This document shows, piece by piece, positions 34,701 to 45,800 of a DNA stretch of 64,000 nt; positions within the stretch are counted from its first letter, which is position 1; every line of letters starts with the position of its first letter. Below the pieces are notes generated by a model. It saw only the letters and a program-made list of their open reading frames with translations. It ran no database searches and was not told the DNA's origin. Made by a program: the position numbers and the translations under genes. The DNA comes from Limnanthes douglasii subsp. nivea (lineage: Eukaryota > Streptophyta > Magnoliopsida > Brassicales > Limnanthaceae): positions 126,712,376 through 126,776,375 of the forward strand of contig JAUPFV010000002.1 in NCBI GenBank assembly GCA_036936605.1. The letters run 5' to 3'.

Positions 34701-36480
34701 GACCATACTTTATACTAAAAATACCATTTATGCATCAAACACGTGTACTTATTTTATTTTATTTTTTTTAATTAATTTGTTTTCTAAAAGTTTGTATCAT
34801 TCAAATTATAACAAATTAAAAAAATCTAAAAGTACCACTAATTTTATTTATCAAAGACAAACAAAACAAGATTTGTGTCTTTATTTTTTTGCGAGCATAG
34901 CTATCAATTGCTTTATATCTAGCATATTTGTTTTACTTTTGTCCCAGATCAATCATCTAGGTTTCACACCTAGCATTTTCATTTTACCCGGTCTGGCATC
35001 CATCCTCTATCATCTATGTCTCACATCTAAGTTCAGCTAGCATTTCTAATTATAATTCATATGTTTTATCCGTTTGATCACATTCTATATGTTTACAATT
35101 TGTTTTTATTACTCGAATATAATTTTCAAACATTTGTAATTCGTTGAAAAAATCATATGAGGTTTTAAAAAATTGATAGCAAAAAAGATATTATGGAAAA
35201 AAAATTGGACTGAGTTTACGTTTAAATTTGATAAACAAAATTACTTATATAGTCCATAAAAATTGTAGGCTAATAAAAAAAGTGAATATAAAATAATAAT
35301 TCAAAATATTATTTAAATTTAAAATAATAATATATAATAATTATGATATTATGTAAAAAATTGTTTTTTATATTATTGGTATTTACCGATTTGTTTTTAT
35401 CCGATAATTAAATCTGACTCAAATTTCAATTCCTAAGACCACGCACAAAAGTTGGTATATTTCATCTCTCAAAAGTGCGCAATGTCAGCGCCACAAAAGT
35501 TGGCATACCCATCGTATTTCTCCCTTCCACATCATTCTTCCCTATAATATCCTAACATATATTTTTATTTCTCTTTTTTATTATTTAATATATATTTACA
35601 TTATTTATATATATATATTAAAATAAATATATTTCGTAAGTTAACATAATATATTTCCCTTATAAATATAAATTATAAAACTAAAATAATTAATAAAATA
35701 ATACATAATATATTTAAATTTTAAATATAAAAATAAAATTGGTATTATTTTGAAAAAACTTAAATTTTTAGAACAATAAATAATTTACATTTTACTAAAA
35801 CAACACACAATATTTTTTATCACCTAAATTTTTTTGTTTAATTTTTATTTACAACAAATTAATATTAATATTGTAGAGATATAGATTACAATTGTTATCG
35901 TCGATGATTAAAATTTCTTAAATGAAAGTATACCAATAACATTATTTATTTTATTTTTAAATTTTTTGTAATGAATGTATAACTTTTAAATCCAACTTTA
36001 TAGGTTATTATGTTATTATCTAATTATAAACCTTTCAAATTACTATGGGGGTATGTATCAACGACCGTTTTAGCGATATACGTTAATTATCTTGAGAAAA
36101 CAAAATAGGTAGGTTGGAGGTGAAAAATCAACATGCAATTATAACGATTATTGATTGGCTTAACACACTTATAGATTGATAAACTTTAATTATACGATCA
36201 ACTATTAATAAAATTGACATTTAATAACTCCCGCCTAAATGATACCGCCAATATTAAGTCCAAGGCTACATGTTACCCTCCAATAATACGTGCCTCATAA
36301 TGTTATGCGGCAATAATAAGTCCCGCAAAAATGTTACCCGCCCATTATCTTCCTATACATAAAAGTCTCAACTACATAAATTTCAACACACCTTTAATCT
36401 AATTAAATATAGTCCATAAAAACTCATATTGTGTTCGATATGGAATGGTCTGCCACAAAAGACTCCCATCTCCTCCAAGT
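34701..36480. other. AT-rich intergenic DNA
   Basis: No supported gene. One copy of the ~50-bp motif found in the Mutator-like elements lies at 34827-34876 and is followed by text resembling degraded minisatellite units (ATCATCTATGTCTCACATCT, about 35010-35029). A degenerate short repeat of 'aatgttacccgccaataata' type lies at about 36225-36350. Confidence 0.5.
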
Positions 36481-36900
36481 AGTGGCTGATCCAAGACTAA
36501 AATTTAGGGAATGCCCAAAACTATCTAGATCATCAATGTATAAAACACTTCTTTCTCCATAAATGTCACTAAAGAATCATTAAGCCATGAATTGATCATT
36601 CTATTTCTGAACTCATTATTCATATATTTCATACAAGAAAATATTCGCTCAACACTTGCGGTAGCAACCGGTAAGTTACAATCTAGCTTCAAAAGTGTGT
36701 ACACAAATCCAAATATCTTGTGTGTGTTTTTTGTACGAACAAGAGTCTTACATAGATTTGAGATACTCTTCAAATTGAAAATGTTATCATCTATCTTGAC
36801 ACATTCAATATACGTCTCTAGTTGGCTAGACAACTCCTTATTCATATCTAATTATTTTTTGTACAAAATATTATTTCTATTAAAATATTCCGTACAAAAT
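36480..36900 (-). pseudogene. hAT transposase C-terminal dimerisation domain fragment
   Basis: An open stretch at 36845-36525 reads KSISNLCKTLVRTKNTHKIF, then VYTLLKLDCNLPVATASVER, IFSCMKYMNNEFRNRMINSW and LNDSLVTFMEKEVF. The LPVATASVER-F-S-K and N-RN-M motifs are typical of the hAT C-terminal (Dimer_Tnp_hAT) domain of the TTF-zinc-finger subgroup in plants. The rest of the transposase (zinc finger and catalytic core) is absent upstream, so this is a truncated relic about 100 residues long. Confidence 0.85.
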
Positions 36901-36915
36901 ATTCATTTAGATAAA

Positions 36916-37668
36916 TAGAAAAGTACCAGTAAATACCAACTCAACTACCTAATTATCAACTAGTACCCAAAATGAAGATGGTGATAATTGGTACCTCCAC
37001 TTAATAATTAGATAAAAATACCCTCGACTATATATACCCGTTGGTACATTAACCTAAGAGTTACTTGAAAAACTAACGTGAGAGTTGTTTGAAAAACATA
37101 CGTGAGAGTTGTTTGAAAAACTAACCTGAGAGTTGTTTGAAAAATATACTTGAGAGTTGTTTGAAAGACATACCTGAGAGTTGTTTGAAAAACTAACCTG
37201 AGAGTTGTTTGAAAAACTAACCTGAGAATTGTTTGCAACTCTCTCAATTTCCCGAGAGTTGTTTGCAGCTCTCTCGATATCCTGAGATTTGTTTGGAACT
37301 CTCTCGATTTCCTGAGAGTTGTTACTAGTGAAATTTTATTTTTATTTTAAAATAAAAAAAAAATATCATCAATGGATCTAGTTTTATTCATCTTAAAAAA
37401 ACAAAAACGATGGTACTTTCATTTTTTTTTCGAGCCCCGGTTTAAAAGATATGGATCTTTTAAAAATAAAATAAAAATAAAAAGTAAGAAAGATAAATTT
37501 TGGTTATGTGGTTGTTGACGAAGGGTGAGGGTAGTTAGGGTATTAAAATAATGTTAGGTATTAAGTGGGAGTTTAATAGTTGAAATGAGTATTAAGAGGT
37601 AATAAAACGAAACTTGGGTACTAGATAACCATATATTTGTTGAGTGGATACTTAAAGGGTAATTTCTC
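36916..37668 (+). mobile_element. Mutator-like non-autonomous element 1 (753 bp)
   Basis: Flanked by an exact 9-bp duplication TTAGATAAA (36907-36915 and 37669-37677). The ends are imperfect terminal inverted repeats: TAGAAAAGTACCAGTAAATA on the left against GAGAAATTACCCTTTAAGTA read from the right. A 9-bp TSD with TIRs points to the Mutator superfamily. It contains tandem repeats (37056-37323) and the ~50-bp internal motif, and encodes no transposase. It is related, in opposite orientation, to the element at 48204-48878. Confidence 0.8.
37056..37323. repeat. Tandem repeats inside Mutator-like element 1
   Basis: Seven 24-bp units (GAGAGTTGTTTGAAAAACTA + ACCT) from 37056 to 37223, then three 30-bp units from 37224 to 37313 that add a CAACTCTC segment. 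GAGAGTTGTTTGCAACTCTC can therefore fold into a hairpin with an 8-bp stem. Confidence 0.9.
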
Positions 37669-37699
37669 TTAGATAAAAGGATGAGTACAATAATTTATA

Positions 37700-38040
37700 T
37701 AAATACATTTAAGACAATAATTTGTTTAAAAAGAATTATTGCAATAATTTGCTTAATTACAAAACAAAATATGCTAAGAATAAGTCATTTTCAAATACAT
37801 CCATATAAAATATACTACAGAATTAGTAATTTGTTTAATTATTTCCATATACAAAATATTATTTCTATTGAAATATTACGTAAAACTATGAACTCATGAC
37901 CTCAAATATATTACTAGAAAACTTAACCACCATACTAGATTTATTTTTATGACTTAGGGTTGTCCTGGGCATACACATCTCCCTCCTAAATCTGCCCCAC
38001 ATCTCTCGTCTAAATCCGCCCCTGCCTCCAAGCCGTCAAG
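37700..38040. other. AT-rich DNA without gene
   Basis: No gene. The segment at about 37836-37885 (ACAAAATATTATTTCTATTG...) is a near-copy of 36856-36900 on the other side of the Mutator-like element. Confidence 0.5.
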
Positions 38041-38787
38041 TATGTGAAGACAATGAGGTCGAATGAGACTACTTATGGGTTTATCAGTGAATCTTTACTA
38101 TGTGTTTTTTTCCATCATACTAATGATAGTGAAATTGGGACAAACAAATCGAGTGGAACATTCTGGCAACAAGTTGCAGACTTTGTATTTGAGAAGACCA
38201 AAATTCTAAGAATCCAAGGACAAACCAAACGTTATGATCAAGTGATCAATAAACATATTTGTATTTTTATTGGTCTATATGGTGCTGCATACAGAAATAG
38301 GTGGATTACTACATTTCAGAGGTTGTAAATATGTATATTGAGTTGAATGGTAAGAAGTTGCAGCTACTTCAAGAGTGGAAGTTAGTTTGTGACCAACCAA
38401 AATATATGACAGAAGCCCCTTAATTTGGTGATAGTGGATCGAAGAGAAAGAATGATGGTGACTCGGTTGATTCTTCATATGTACGTCCCGAAGGTAGGGA
38501 TAAAAACAGAATAGGGGTAAAAATGTCGTAGCTGCGGATCAATTAGACATATTGAAAGCTACTCACGAATCAACATTAAAAATAAAAAAGATGAGATTGA
38601 AGCAATGCGATATTGAAGTGATTCTATTAACGAATACAAACTAGAATTACGTCGCCAAAATGAAGTTGAGAGTATGAGGTTGGAAATTGAGAGAATGAGG
38701 TTGTATATGGAGTTGCAGAATAAAGTTTGCAGTCCTACTGAAGAGAAGATGATTCAGGATTTGACAAAATTCGGAGTAACATGTTAG
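38041..38787 (+). pseudogene. PIF/Harbinger-associated trihelix/NAM-associated-type protein fragment
   Basis: Reads ETTYGFISESLLCVFFHHTN, then SGTFWQQVADFVFEKTK and QGQTKRYDQVINKHICIFIG. After a frameshift near 38325 it continues as VYIELNGKKLQLLQEWKLVC, DQPKYMTEAP, SKRKNDGDSVDSS and ESMRLEIERMRLYMELQNKV, ending near 38787. The order (Myb/trihelix-like part, then short conserved motif, then Arg/Glu-rich helix) is that of the plant proteins related to PIF/Harbinger ORF1. Several stops make it a pseudogene. Confidence 0.65.
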
Positions 38788-38979
38788 TTATGTGTGATGT
38801 TTTCAATTGTTGTTATGTGTAATATTTTCAATTGTTGTTGTGTGTGCTCATTTCAATTATTATGTTTGTTGTTTTCACTTATTTCCGTTTAATGAAAATG
38901 GTATAAATGTTGTTTTTTACCTACTAAAATGGTCCAAATATTGTTTCCAAAAAACTTTAAAAAAATCAAGCTCAATAAA

Positions 38980-39410
38980 TTACGGTGTCTGAATTAAACA
39001 AACAAAGTCTCTATTTATAAATCTCAAAAAGTTATAGATCATGGTATAATTTATTTATTCCGGTGTCTGAATCAAACAAATCAATTCTCTATTTATAGAT
39101 CTAAAAAAATTATAAATCATGGTGTATATATATATATATTACTTGCTAAAGTATTCTAAAAATTATTTCAAAAATACTTATTTAAAAAAAATTAAAAAAT
39201 TTGATATCCGAATCAAACAAACCAAGTCTCTATTTATAGATATAAAAAAATTACAAATCATCTTACAATGATAAATTTTTAACTTATTAAAATATTCTGA
39301 AAATCATTTTGAAAATATCATATAAATAAAAATAAATAAATCAATTTTGTGTCCAAATTAAACAAACCAAATCCCAACTTGTAGATATAAAAAATAAAAA
39401 ATAGTGATAT
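38980..39410. repeat. Degenerate tandem repeat, ~80-150 bp spacing, four copies
   Basis: Each copy begins near 'gtgtctgaatcaaacaaaccaa', followed by GTCTCTATTTATAGATCTAA and ATCATGGT-type text. Starts are near 38986, 39063, 39207 and 39350. The spacer lengths vary. No coding potential. Confidence 0.65.
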
Positions 39411-39753
39411 GTTCATCTTTTAAACCCTATATCATCTTCTCAGACAAATATGCGTTGGTGCAGCGTAAAAATACACATTTTTAGTTGAATAATTCGCTGC
39501 TGTGTTCGATCATTTACGGTGGATTTTATTGGATCATTTACACTGGATATCATATAACGCGTAAATTCGCATCAATCCTCTACCTTTTTATTCCCTCCCC
39601 TCTAACTGTAAGCCGCAAATACGTTGAAAAGAATATAATCAGTTATGAGCAGTGGTGGTAAATCGGTATTTGGAATTTAGATGTAGTTACGCAAAAATGA
39701 CACGACAATCACACAACAGTCCCCGTTTCCTTACTTATATATATGACTTAGTT

Positions 39754-40401
39754 TTTTTTGGGTATAAAAAGCTTGTAATATTGAAGTGAATAAAAGTTAC
39801 AAAAGTTCACGGGGTGGGATACCCTTTACAGTTTCAAAAGTTCTTAAAATATACAGAAGACAATAGAGCTAGAGCTTTTGGGGAAAACATTAGAGAAAAT
39901 TAACCCTGGAAGGGGTATTTCGATCCTTTAAATCTGTAGCGAAGGTCGGAGAGGACTAAATGGGCGGTACTACTGAAGCAAGATTGTTTATCATTGTAAA
40001 TTATGTTGTTCCTTTCTTTCCAGATGTAGTAGACTGTGGCGCAGAAAGCAGCGTTCCAGTGGAGTCGACTGCTCTTATCAGAGGGGGCCCAAGAGCTTGT
40101 AGTCTCGTGCCATTGATTCGAAGATGATGGCGTATGGAGGAGAAGGATTCTTTGGGATAGGATTTCACAAACAGCGGAGGAATAGGGGCAGAGGATTAGG
40201 AGGTGATCTAAGGTTTCAGGGGTGGTATTACACAGGATGCAGGAAGCAGGGCAATCGAGGCCCCAAGAGATGATTCTGTCTCGAGTGGAAAGCTTGTTAT
40301 GGATAGCAAGCCACGTAATGAAGGAGTGTATGGGGATAGAGAATTTATTCCAGATGAGGTTTGCCCATCTGATCTTAGGAGTTGGAGGCTTGAGGGCAGA
40401 G
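39754..40401 (-). mobile_element. 5'-truncated LINE with 16-bp target duplication
   Basis: A perfect direct repeat TATATATGACTTAGTT flanks the insert at 39738-39753 and 40402-40417. The minus strand encodes the reverse-transcriptase zinc-binding region (zf-RVT): PKIRWANLIWNKFSIPIHSF, then ITWLAIHNKLSTRDRIISWG and LDCPASCILCNTTPETLDHL. This is the C-terminal end of a plant LINE ORF2. It ends in an oligo-A (minus strand) next to the left TSD. This is a textbook 5'-truncated target-primed insertion. The coding region is GC-richer than its surroundings. Confidence 0.9.
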
Positions 40402-40417
40402 TATATATGACTTAGTT

Positions 40418-41060
40418 ATTTACATATTAGTCGATAATTACCGCTAGTTATTTATATATTAGTCACAATTAATTATTTATACATATATTAAAACAATCAT
40501 GAGGAAATGCGTTATAATATTATAATTAATAGGCTAAAAAGCATCAGTGGTCCCTCATGTTTACCACTTGTATCAACTTGGTCCCCTTCCTTCAATCATG
40601 CATAGAACGCATCCCCATCCTTTTTTTTAATTTGCATTTTTAGTCCCTCCGTACATGTGAAGCTTGTGAGCTTGACGCGTGACATCAGTTTTTGTTGCAA
40701 GAATGGTCCCCCAATTTTTCTTCTAAAATTGCCCCTTGTCGTTCCATCTCATCTGCCATGTCAGCTGCCCCATCAGCTTTACCATTTACCTTAAATTTTT
40801 ACCGTTTAACTAAAAAATTTACCATTTACCCTAACTTAACCCAAACCCGAAACCTAATATAACCCAGCCCAGCTCGTAGCATTTAACTCAACCCATTTCC
40901 CTTTACCCAAATCAATCAAACCCGTCGTCGTTCTCCTTCTCTCTCCCGTCGTCGTTCTCTTTCTCTCTCCTCTCTTTCCTTTCTTTTTCTCTTTTTTCTC
41001 TCTCCATTTTTTTGTTTTAATATTGCCTTTCTAAATTTTATAGAAACATTTGAAAAATAA
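40418..41060. other. Noncoding DNA with pyrimidine microsatellite
   Basis: No gene. A CT-rich tract with GTCGTCGTTCTC repeats lies at about 40926-41010. Text at 40533-40620 (GGCTAAAAAGCATCAGTGGT...) resembles ends of plant MITEs, but no partner end was found. Confidence 0.5.
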
Positions 41061-41090
41061 CCAACCTGAACAATAGTACGTCACTGTTAT

Positions 41091-41874
41091 ACCACACAGC
41101 TCGGGTTTTCACTTCTGAGTTGAAATACAAGCTCAACATCAAGAGAAACGGTACTCATTTGGTACGTTTTCATTTCTCGCCATTTTCAGCTAACAAGAGG
41201 AATCTATCAACTGAAAAATTCCAAGTTTTGGTTAATGGGTTTTTGTCGTTGAGTGATTTTAATACGAAAGTTGTTGTGGTTAAAGAATATATACTTAATT
41301 TGGATCATCAATTGCTTGAAATTCTGTTTGTTCATGTTGGTGAATATGGGTTAGGGTTTGTTAGTGGAATTGAGGTTTTCTCTGCTCCTAGACATTTTAT
41401 TATCAACGAAGGAACTCAATTAGTTGGTAAGAATGGAGTTGAAGAGTTTAAGAACCTATCATCACAAGTTTTAGAGATAATTCGAAGAAGACGGTATCAA
41501 CTCATACTCCGAATTACGAAACTGGTGGTGCGAGTCGTGAAATCGCTCCGGATAATGTGTACATGACGACACAGGAAATGAATAGAGATACTTCAGCATT
41601 ACAGGCTAGGTTTAACATTACTTGGGATTTCCCGGTTAGTGTAAATAATGCTCGCCATTTAGTTCGGTTGCATTTCTGTTATATTGTTAGTCTTTCTCTT
41701 AATCGGCTATATTTCAATGTATATATCAACGGGTTCTCGGCTTATAAGGACCTTGATCTGTACACACTTACATTTCACGTACTTGCCTCTCCGGTCTATG
41801 TGGAGTTTGTGGCAGACTCCGGTGACTCAGGTGTTGTGAGGATAAGTGTTGGACCGTCTGATCTAAGCGTCTGA
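41091..41874 (+). pseudogene. CrRLK1L receptor-like kinase malectin-like region, pseudogene
   Basis: Two blocks of the extracellular malectin-like domain are present. The first, 41103-41480, reads ARVFTSELKYKLNIKRNGTH, then LVRFHFSPFSANKRNLSTEK and EEFKNLSSQVLE. After a deletion and frame change near 41490, the second block starts at TPNYETGGASREIAPDNVYM and runs through TQEMNRDTSALQARFNITWD and YINGFSAYKDLDL to ISVGPSDLSV with a stop at 41872. The signal peptide, juxtamembrane region and kinase domain are missing. The wording matches the FERONIA/THESEUS-type family (cell-wall sensing receptors); which member is not clear. Confidence 0.85.
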
Positions 41875-42000
41875 TATAAAGTAACCGTTCTCAATATATG
41901 TATATATATATATGAAATATTTTGAAAAATAAATATATAAATAAATTATATAATTGATATTGTAATGAAAGGTTAGTCCATAAAAATGTTCAAAAATCAT

Positions 42001-42891
42001 AAATTAATGATCAAACTGAAGTTAACTCTCTTTTTTCGGAGGGAACCCGCAGCCGCTACTCAAAGTGCAATGAGTGCGCACAGGGTAAACCCTCAGTCTG
42101 ATGCGATAGCCTGCAAACAACCGCCAGAAGGTAAACCACACAAGGTGACAGGCTCAGCCGAGAAAGCGTATGTAGAGGGAATCGAACTCATGACCTTTGG
42201 TCACAAGCATGCCATACTCAACCTACTCGGCTACCCCCTTAGGGGAAACTGAAGTTAACTTTGAAACAGCTGACTTGGGACAGCTCCAATCTAAGGCCAC
42301 ACACACGATAGTGGGAAAATTTTCAACTGGAAAACCTAAATATGCTACCGTCAAGGACGTCTTTGATACTTTCCGATTTAAGAGAGAGTTTAATGTCTCT
42401 TCTTGGGACTTCAGACATATATTAGTAGAGTTTTCTCTATTGGATGATCTAAATCTTATATGGAGGAGAAACGTTTGGCAAGTTGGAGATAAGAGCATGA
42501 GGTTGTTTGAATGGACTCATAGTTTATTCCAAATGTGGAGAATCCTTCTATGCATGTCTTTATTGATCATCCTGGGCTTCCTGAATGTTTATACAATGAT
42601 TCTACTATGCTAGAGGTGGCTAAGACATTTGGGACTCCTTTGAATATCTGGGTCCCTAAAAGGAATAGAGTGAGGCAAAACTATTGCAGGTTTTGGGTTA
42701 TTCTTGATGTTTCTAAGCCCCTCCCTAAACAAATAAAGATTACTTTTGGGTCTCATGTTTTCGGGAAAAGATTAGTTTATAGTAAAATACCTGATTACTG
42801 CAGTGTTTGCTATCACTTGGGGCATGCTGGCAAGGATTGCAAAAGGAATCTTCAAAGGAAAAACCTGCTATGCAGGTTAACTCCTCCATAA
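42001..42891 (+). pseudogene. LINE ORF1 (DUF4283-like plus CCHC knuckle), interrupted by SINE
   Basis: After the SINE the frame reads TEVNFETADLGQLQSKATHT, then FNVSSWDFRHILVEFSLLDD and VWQVGDKSMRLFEWT. A frameshift near 42535 leads into PSMHVFIDHPGLPECLYNDS, then GTPLNIWVPKRNRVRQNYCR and the intact CCHC knuckle CSVCYHLGHAGKDC, ending at 42891. Removing the SINE and one TSD joins NDQTE to VNFE in one frame, which shows the insertion hit coding sequence. It corresponds to 20297-21197 of the other LINE. Confidence 0.8.
42028..42245 (-). mobile_element. tRNA-derived SINE with 15-bp target duplication
   Basis: Flanked by AAACTGAAGTTAACT at 42013-42027 and 42246-42260. The minus strand carries a Pol III A-box-like GTAGCCGAGTAGGTTGAG near the start and a B box (GAGTTCGATTCCC) about 40 bp further on. 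The element ends GGGTTCCCTCCGAAAAAA, an oligo-A-like tail. Length is 218 bp. The reading frame of about 88 codons across it on the plus strand is incidental. Confidence 0.92.
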
Positions 42892-43320
42892 AAAAGTCTG
42901 ATTCTCTTGTCCCTATATTTCAAATTGTGAATTCAGAAAATAAAGTGAAGTCAGTAATTATTAACAACAATAACTAAGAAAGGGTAGTATCTATTGTGGA
43001 AAGCAGGGAAGAATTAAATCAAGATTTGGCACATTTAGAAGTGGTTGGTATTGAGATGATTGAAGTTATTCACATGCTTTAATTGGGAATTACAAGTACT
43101 GATGACTCTGTCTTTTCTTTGGTGCCTCAATCTTCTCCTACTAATCAGACAAGTGGGAGCCTGCCATCATCTCCTGTCAATAAACAAACTATGAATCCAT
43201 TTGGTGGAAAGAGGATTGACCTAAAGAAACCAAAAAACCTAAAATTACTAACTCCAAGGGACTGATACTCCTAAAGTGTGTGCAACATAAAAGTGTTGCA
43301 AAAAATACAAAATATTCCAA

Positions 43321-44150
43321 ATGGTTGACATCCTTAACTGGAATGTTCGTGGGATTGGGAATAGGTTGACCCAATCTAGAATCAAAGCCTTAAAAAGATA
43401 AAAACAATTTACAGTTTGTTGCATTGCAGGAGCCTATGGTGTCTATGTCTAAGCTTGAAGCTATTTATGTAAATCTAGGGTTTCAGGGGTTTTCCAATAA
43501 TAATATTAATAAAATTTGGGTGATGTGGAATGGTTTATATGATGTTGACATCCTTGTCAATGAAGAGCAATTTCTTCATCTCAGAGTCCAGCATAGCTGT
43601 GTTTCTAAGGAGTTCTTTGTCACTCTGGTCTATGCGAAATGTAATGTAAGTTTAAGAAGGTTGTTGTGGGATAAGCTAAGGGCTATTGCTAATGGTGATA
43701 TGGAGTGGATGATCCTGGGTTTCTTTAATACAATTGTTTTCCCTAATGAGCAGCTTAACTGTTCTACCAACATCTCTACTAGTATGGATGACTTTAACGA
43801 TTTCATTCAATATTGTTCTCTAATAGATGCTGGTTTTACAGGTAACATGTATACTTGGACAAATAGTAGGCATTGGAGAGGTTGGATAGGGATCGTTTTT
43901 AAGTGGCTGACTCAATTTGACAATACTAATGTTCATCATCTACCTAGGACCTATTCTGATCACTCTCCCTTATTGGTCTCTATCTGTTCTTCATCAAATA
44001 AAAGAGTATATTCTTTCAAATTTCTAATTATATGGTGTCTCCACAAAGATTTTTTGGCTTTGTTTAAAGTTGTTGGGATAAGGATATTTCTGGGACTCAT
44101 ATCAAAAGATTTTGGTTTAAGCTTAAGCACTTAAAATCTAGTTTTAAATT
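43321..44150 (+). pseudogene. LINE ORF2 endonuclease domain
   Basis: Starts MVDILNWNVRGIGNRLTQSR at 43321. After a frameshift near 43405 it continues QEPMVSMSKLEAIYVNLGFQ, then WNGLYDVDILV and TLVYAKCNVSLRRLLWDKLR. The GDFN metal-site motif is changed to GFFN (WMILGFFNTIVF, about 43714-43740), so an essential Asp is lost. The terminal TYSDHSPLLV (SDH motif) remains. Confidence 0.85.
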
Positions 44151-44159
44151 ATAGAATAG

Positions 44160-45800
44160 AACTGTTTTTGGTAATGTATTTGAGTCTTTAAAGTGGGTTG
44201 AAGAGGAAATATCTAAGTTGGAGGCTAATTTGATTAGCTCTAACTCTGATCAAGATAAAATTTAGCTTGAGATTGCTAAAAGTAAGCATCTGGTGCTTTT
44301 TGAAAGTGAGGAGGCCTAATGGATTCAAAAAGCTAACACCAAATGGACTATGGATGGCAAAAGGAACTCTTCCTTTTTCCATAACTTTGTTAAAAGAAAG
44401 CAGGATAGATCCTAAATAACCAGAGTTTGGAATATGGATGATTGGGATGAAGATCCTATCTCTATTTTTTACTCTGCTATGAACTATTATAAAAACCTAA
44501 TTTGTGACTTCCCTAATCCTAGGTGTTCTAATGTCTTGGGTGATTATATACCTAAGACGGTTTCTGAAACTAATAATGAAAGTCTTATGTTTATTCCTAT
44601 TGAGGTGGAAATTTATGATGTTATCAAGGATTTAAGCCCTAATGCTGCTGCAAGATCAGATGGTTTTAATGGCTAGTTCTAAAAATTCTGCTAGCCCATC
44701 ATTAAGGATGATCTTTGTGAAGCTTTGAGGGATTTTTTCAGGGAATGTGAATTTCTTATTGGCATCTACTCTAATGTATTATGTCTGATCCCTAAAGGTG
44801 ACTCTCCTAAAGATTGGAAGACTATAGGCCCATTAGTTTGACTACTTATTTCAGCAGAATTCTTTCAAAGCTAATAAATAGAAGGTTGTCTGTTATTCTT
44901 CTTAATCTTATATCTGCTGAGCAAGGGGCCTTTACTAAAGGAAGATGCATTCATGATAATATTATGTTGGCTCAGGAATTTTGTGGTGATCTTTCTACTA
45001 AGGTAAAGGGAGGGAATATTATGCTACAGATTGATATGGACAACGCTTTTAATAGGCTTGATCACATGTTTCTCTTAAGTGTGATGAAGGAATTTGGATT
45101 TAGTTTGGAGTTTATAAGGCTCATTGAAAGAAATATTGAGTACTTCCATTTCTCTAATTGGACTTTGAAGGGCTACTTTAGGTCCTACAAAGGGCTGAGA
45201 CAAAGAGATCCATTTTCTCCAACCATGTTTATCCTAGCTTAGGAATATCTAATTACAAGTCTGAGTTTACTATCTACTCATGATCAGACAGTGAGATTCA
45301 AGATGAGAATTGGTGTTAACATACCTTGTTTAAGCTTTGCAGACGACATGCTAATCCTGTATAATGGTCTATAATGCTTTTGTTAATACGGTAAGGAAAG
45401 TCATCAGTCACTATGAGGAAATTTCAGGCCATCTTATTAACAAGAGTAAGTCTAAGGTGATACTAGCCAGAAATACCTCACCTCAGAACATGAGAATATT
45501 GGAAAGGCTTTTGTGGTACAAGAATTGCCACCCTCCTTTCAGGTACTTGGGCTCTGTTATCAACAAAAAAAAGCAGATTAGTAACTTTGATAATCTTATT
45601 TCTAAAACCATAAATAAGATTAGGGATTGGGACCACACTACACTGTTATTCGGTGGTAGGTTAATCCTAATCCAATCTGTCTTAAACTCCTATCTTATGT
45701 TCACTATCCAGCATACAACTATTCCTACTACAGTTATCAGAAGGCTTGAGATTCTTTACATCAAATTTTATGGGGCTCTAAATCAGACAAGGCTACTATA
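44160..45800 (+). pseudogene. LINE ORF2 reverse transcriptase
   Basis: Linker WTMDGKRNSSFFHNFVKRKQ, then (with stops at about 44415, 44676 and 44690) RT motifs: DYRPISLTTYFSRILSKLIN, SAEQGAFTKGRCIHDNIMLA, MLQIDMDNAFNRLDHMFL, GLRQRDPFSPTMF, a stop at 45242, and the catalytic FADDMLIL at about 45336-45360. The thumb region KSKSKVILARNTS and the RYLG motif follow. Residues of the active site are kept but the frame is broken. Confidence 0.85.

Noticed and set aside
34699..35040. 113-codon plus-strand open frame
   Set aside because: Low-complexity AT-rich sequence right after the C target duplication; no family resemblance.
37008..37247. 79-codon frame with repeated FQTTLR
   Set aside because: Simple translation of the 24-bp tandem repeat inside the Mutator-like element.
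40533..40620. MITE starting at the GGCTAAAAAGCATCAGTGGT phrase
   Set aside because: Resembles known plant MITE ends, but no inverted partner or target duplication could be found.
42150..42245. A tRNA gene
   Set aside because: A and B boxes are present, but no cloverleaf with anticodon arm or acceptor pairing is apparent and the unit has SINE-type TSDs and tail.
41986..42252. 88-codon frame across 42.0-42.25 kb
   Set aside because: It is the antisense of the SINE plus its TSDs; coding is coincidental.
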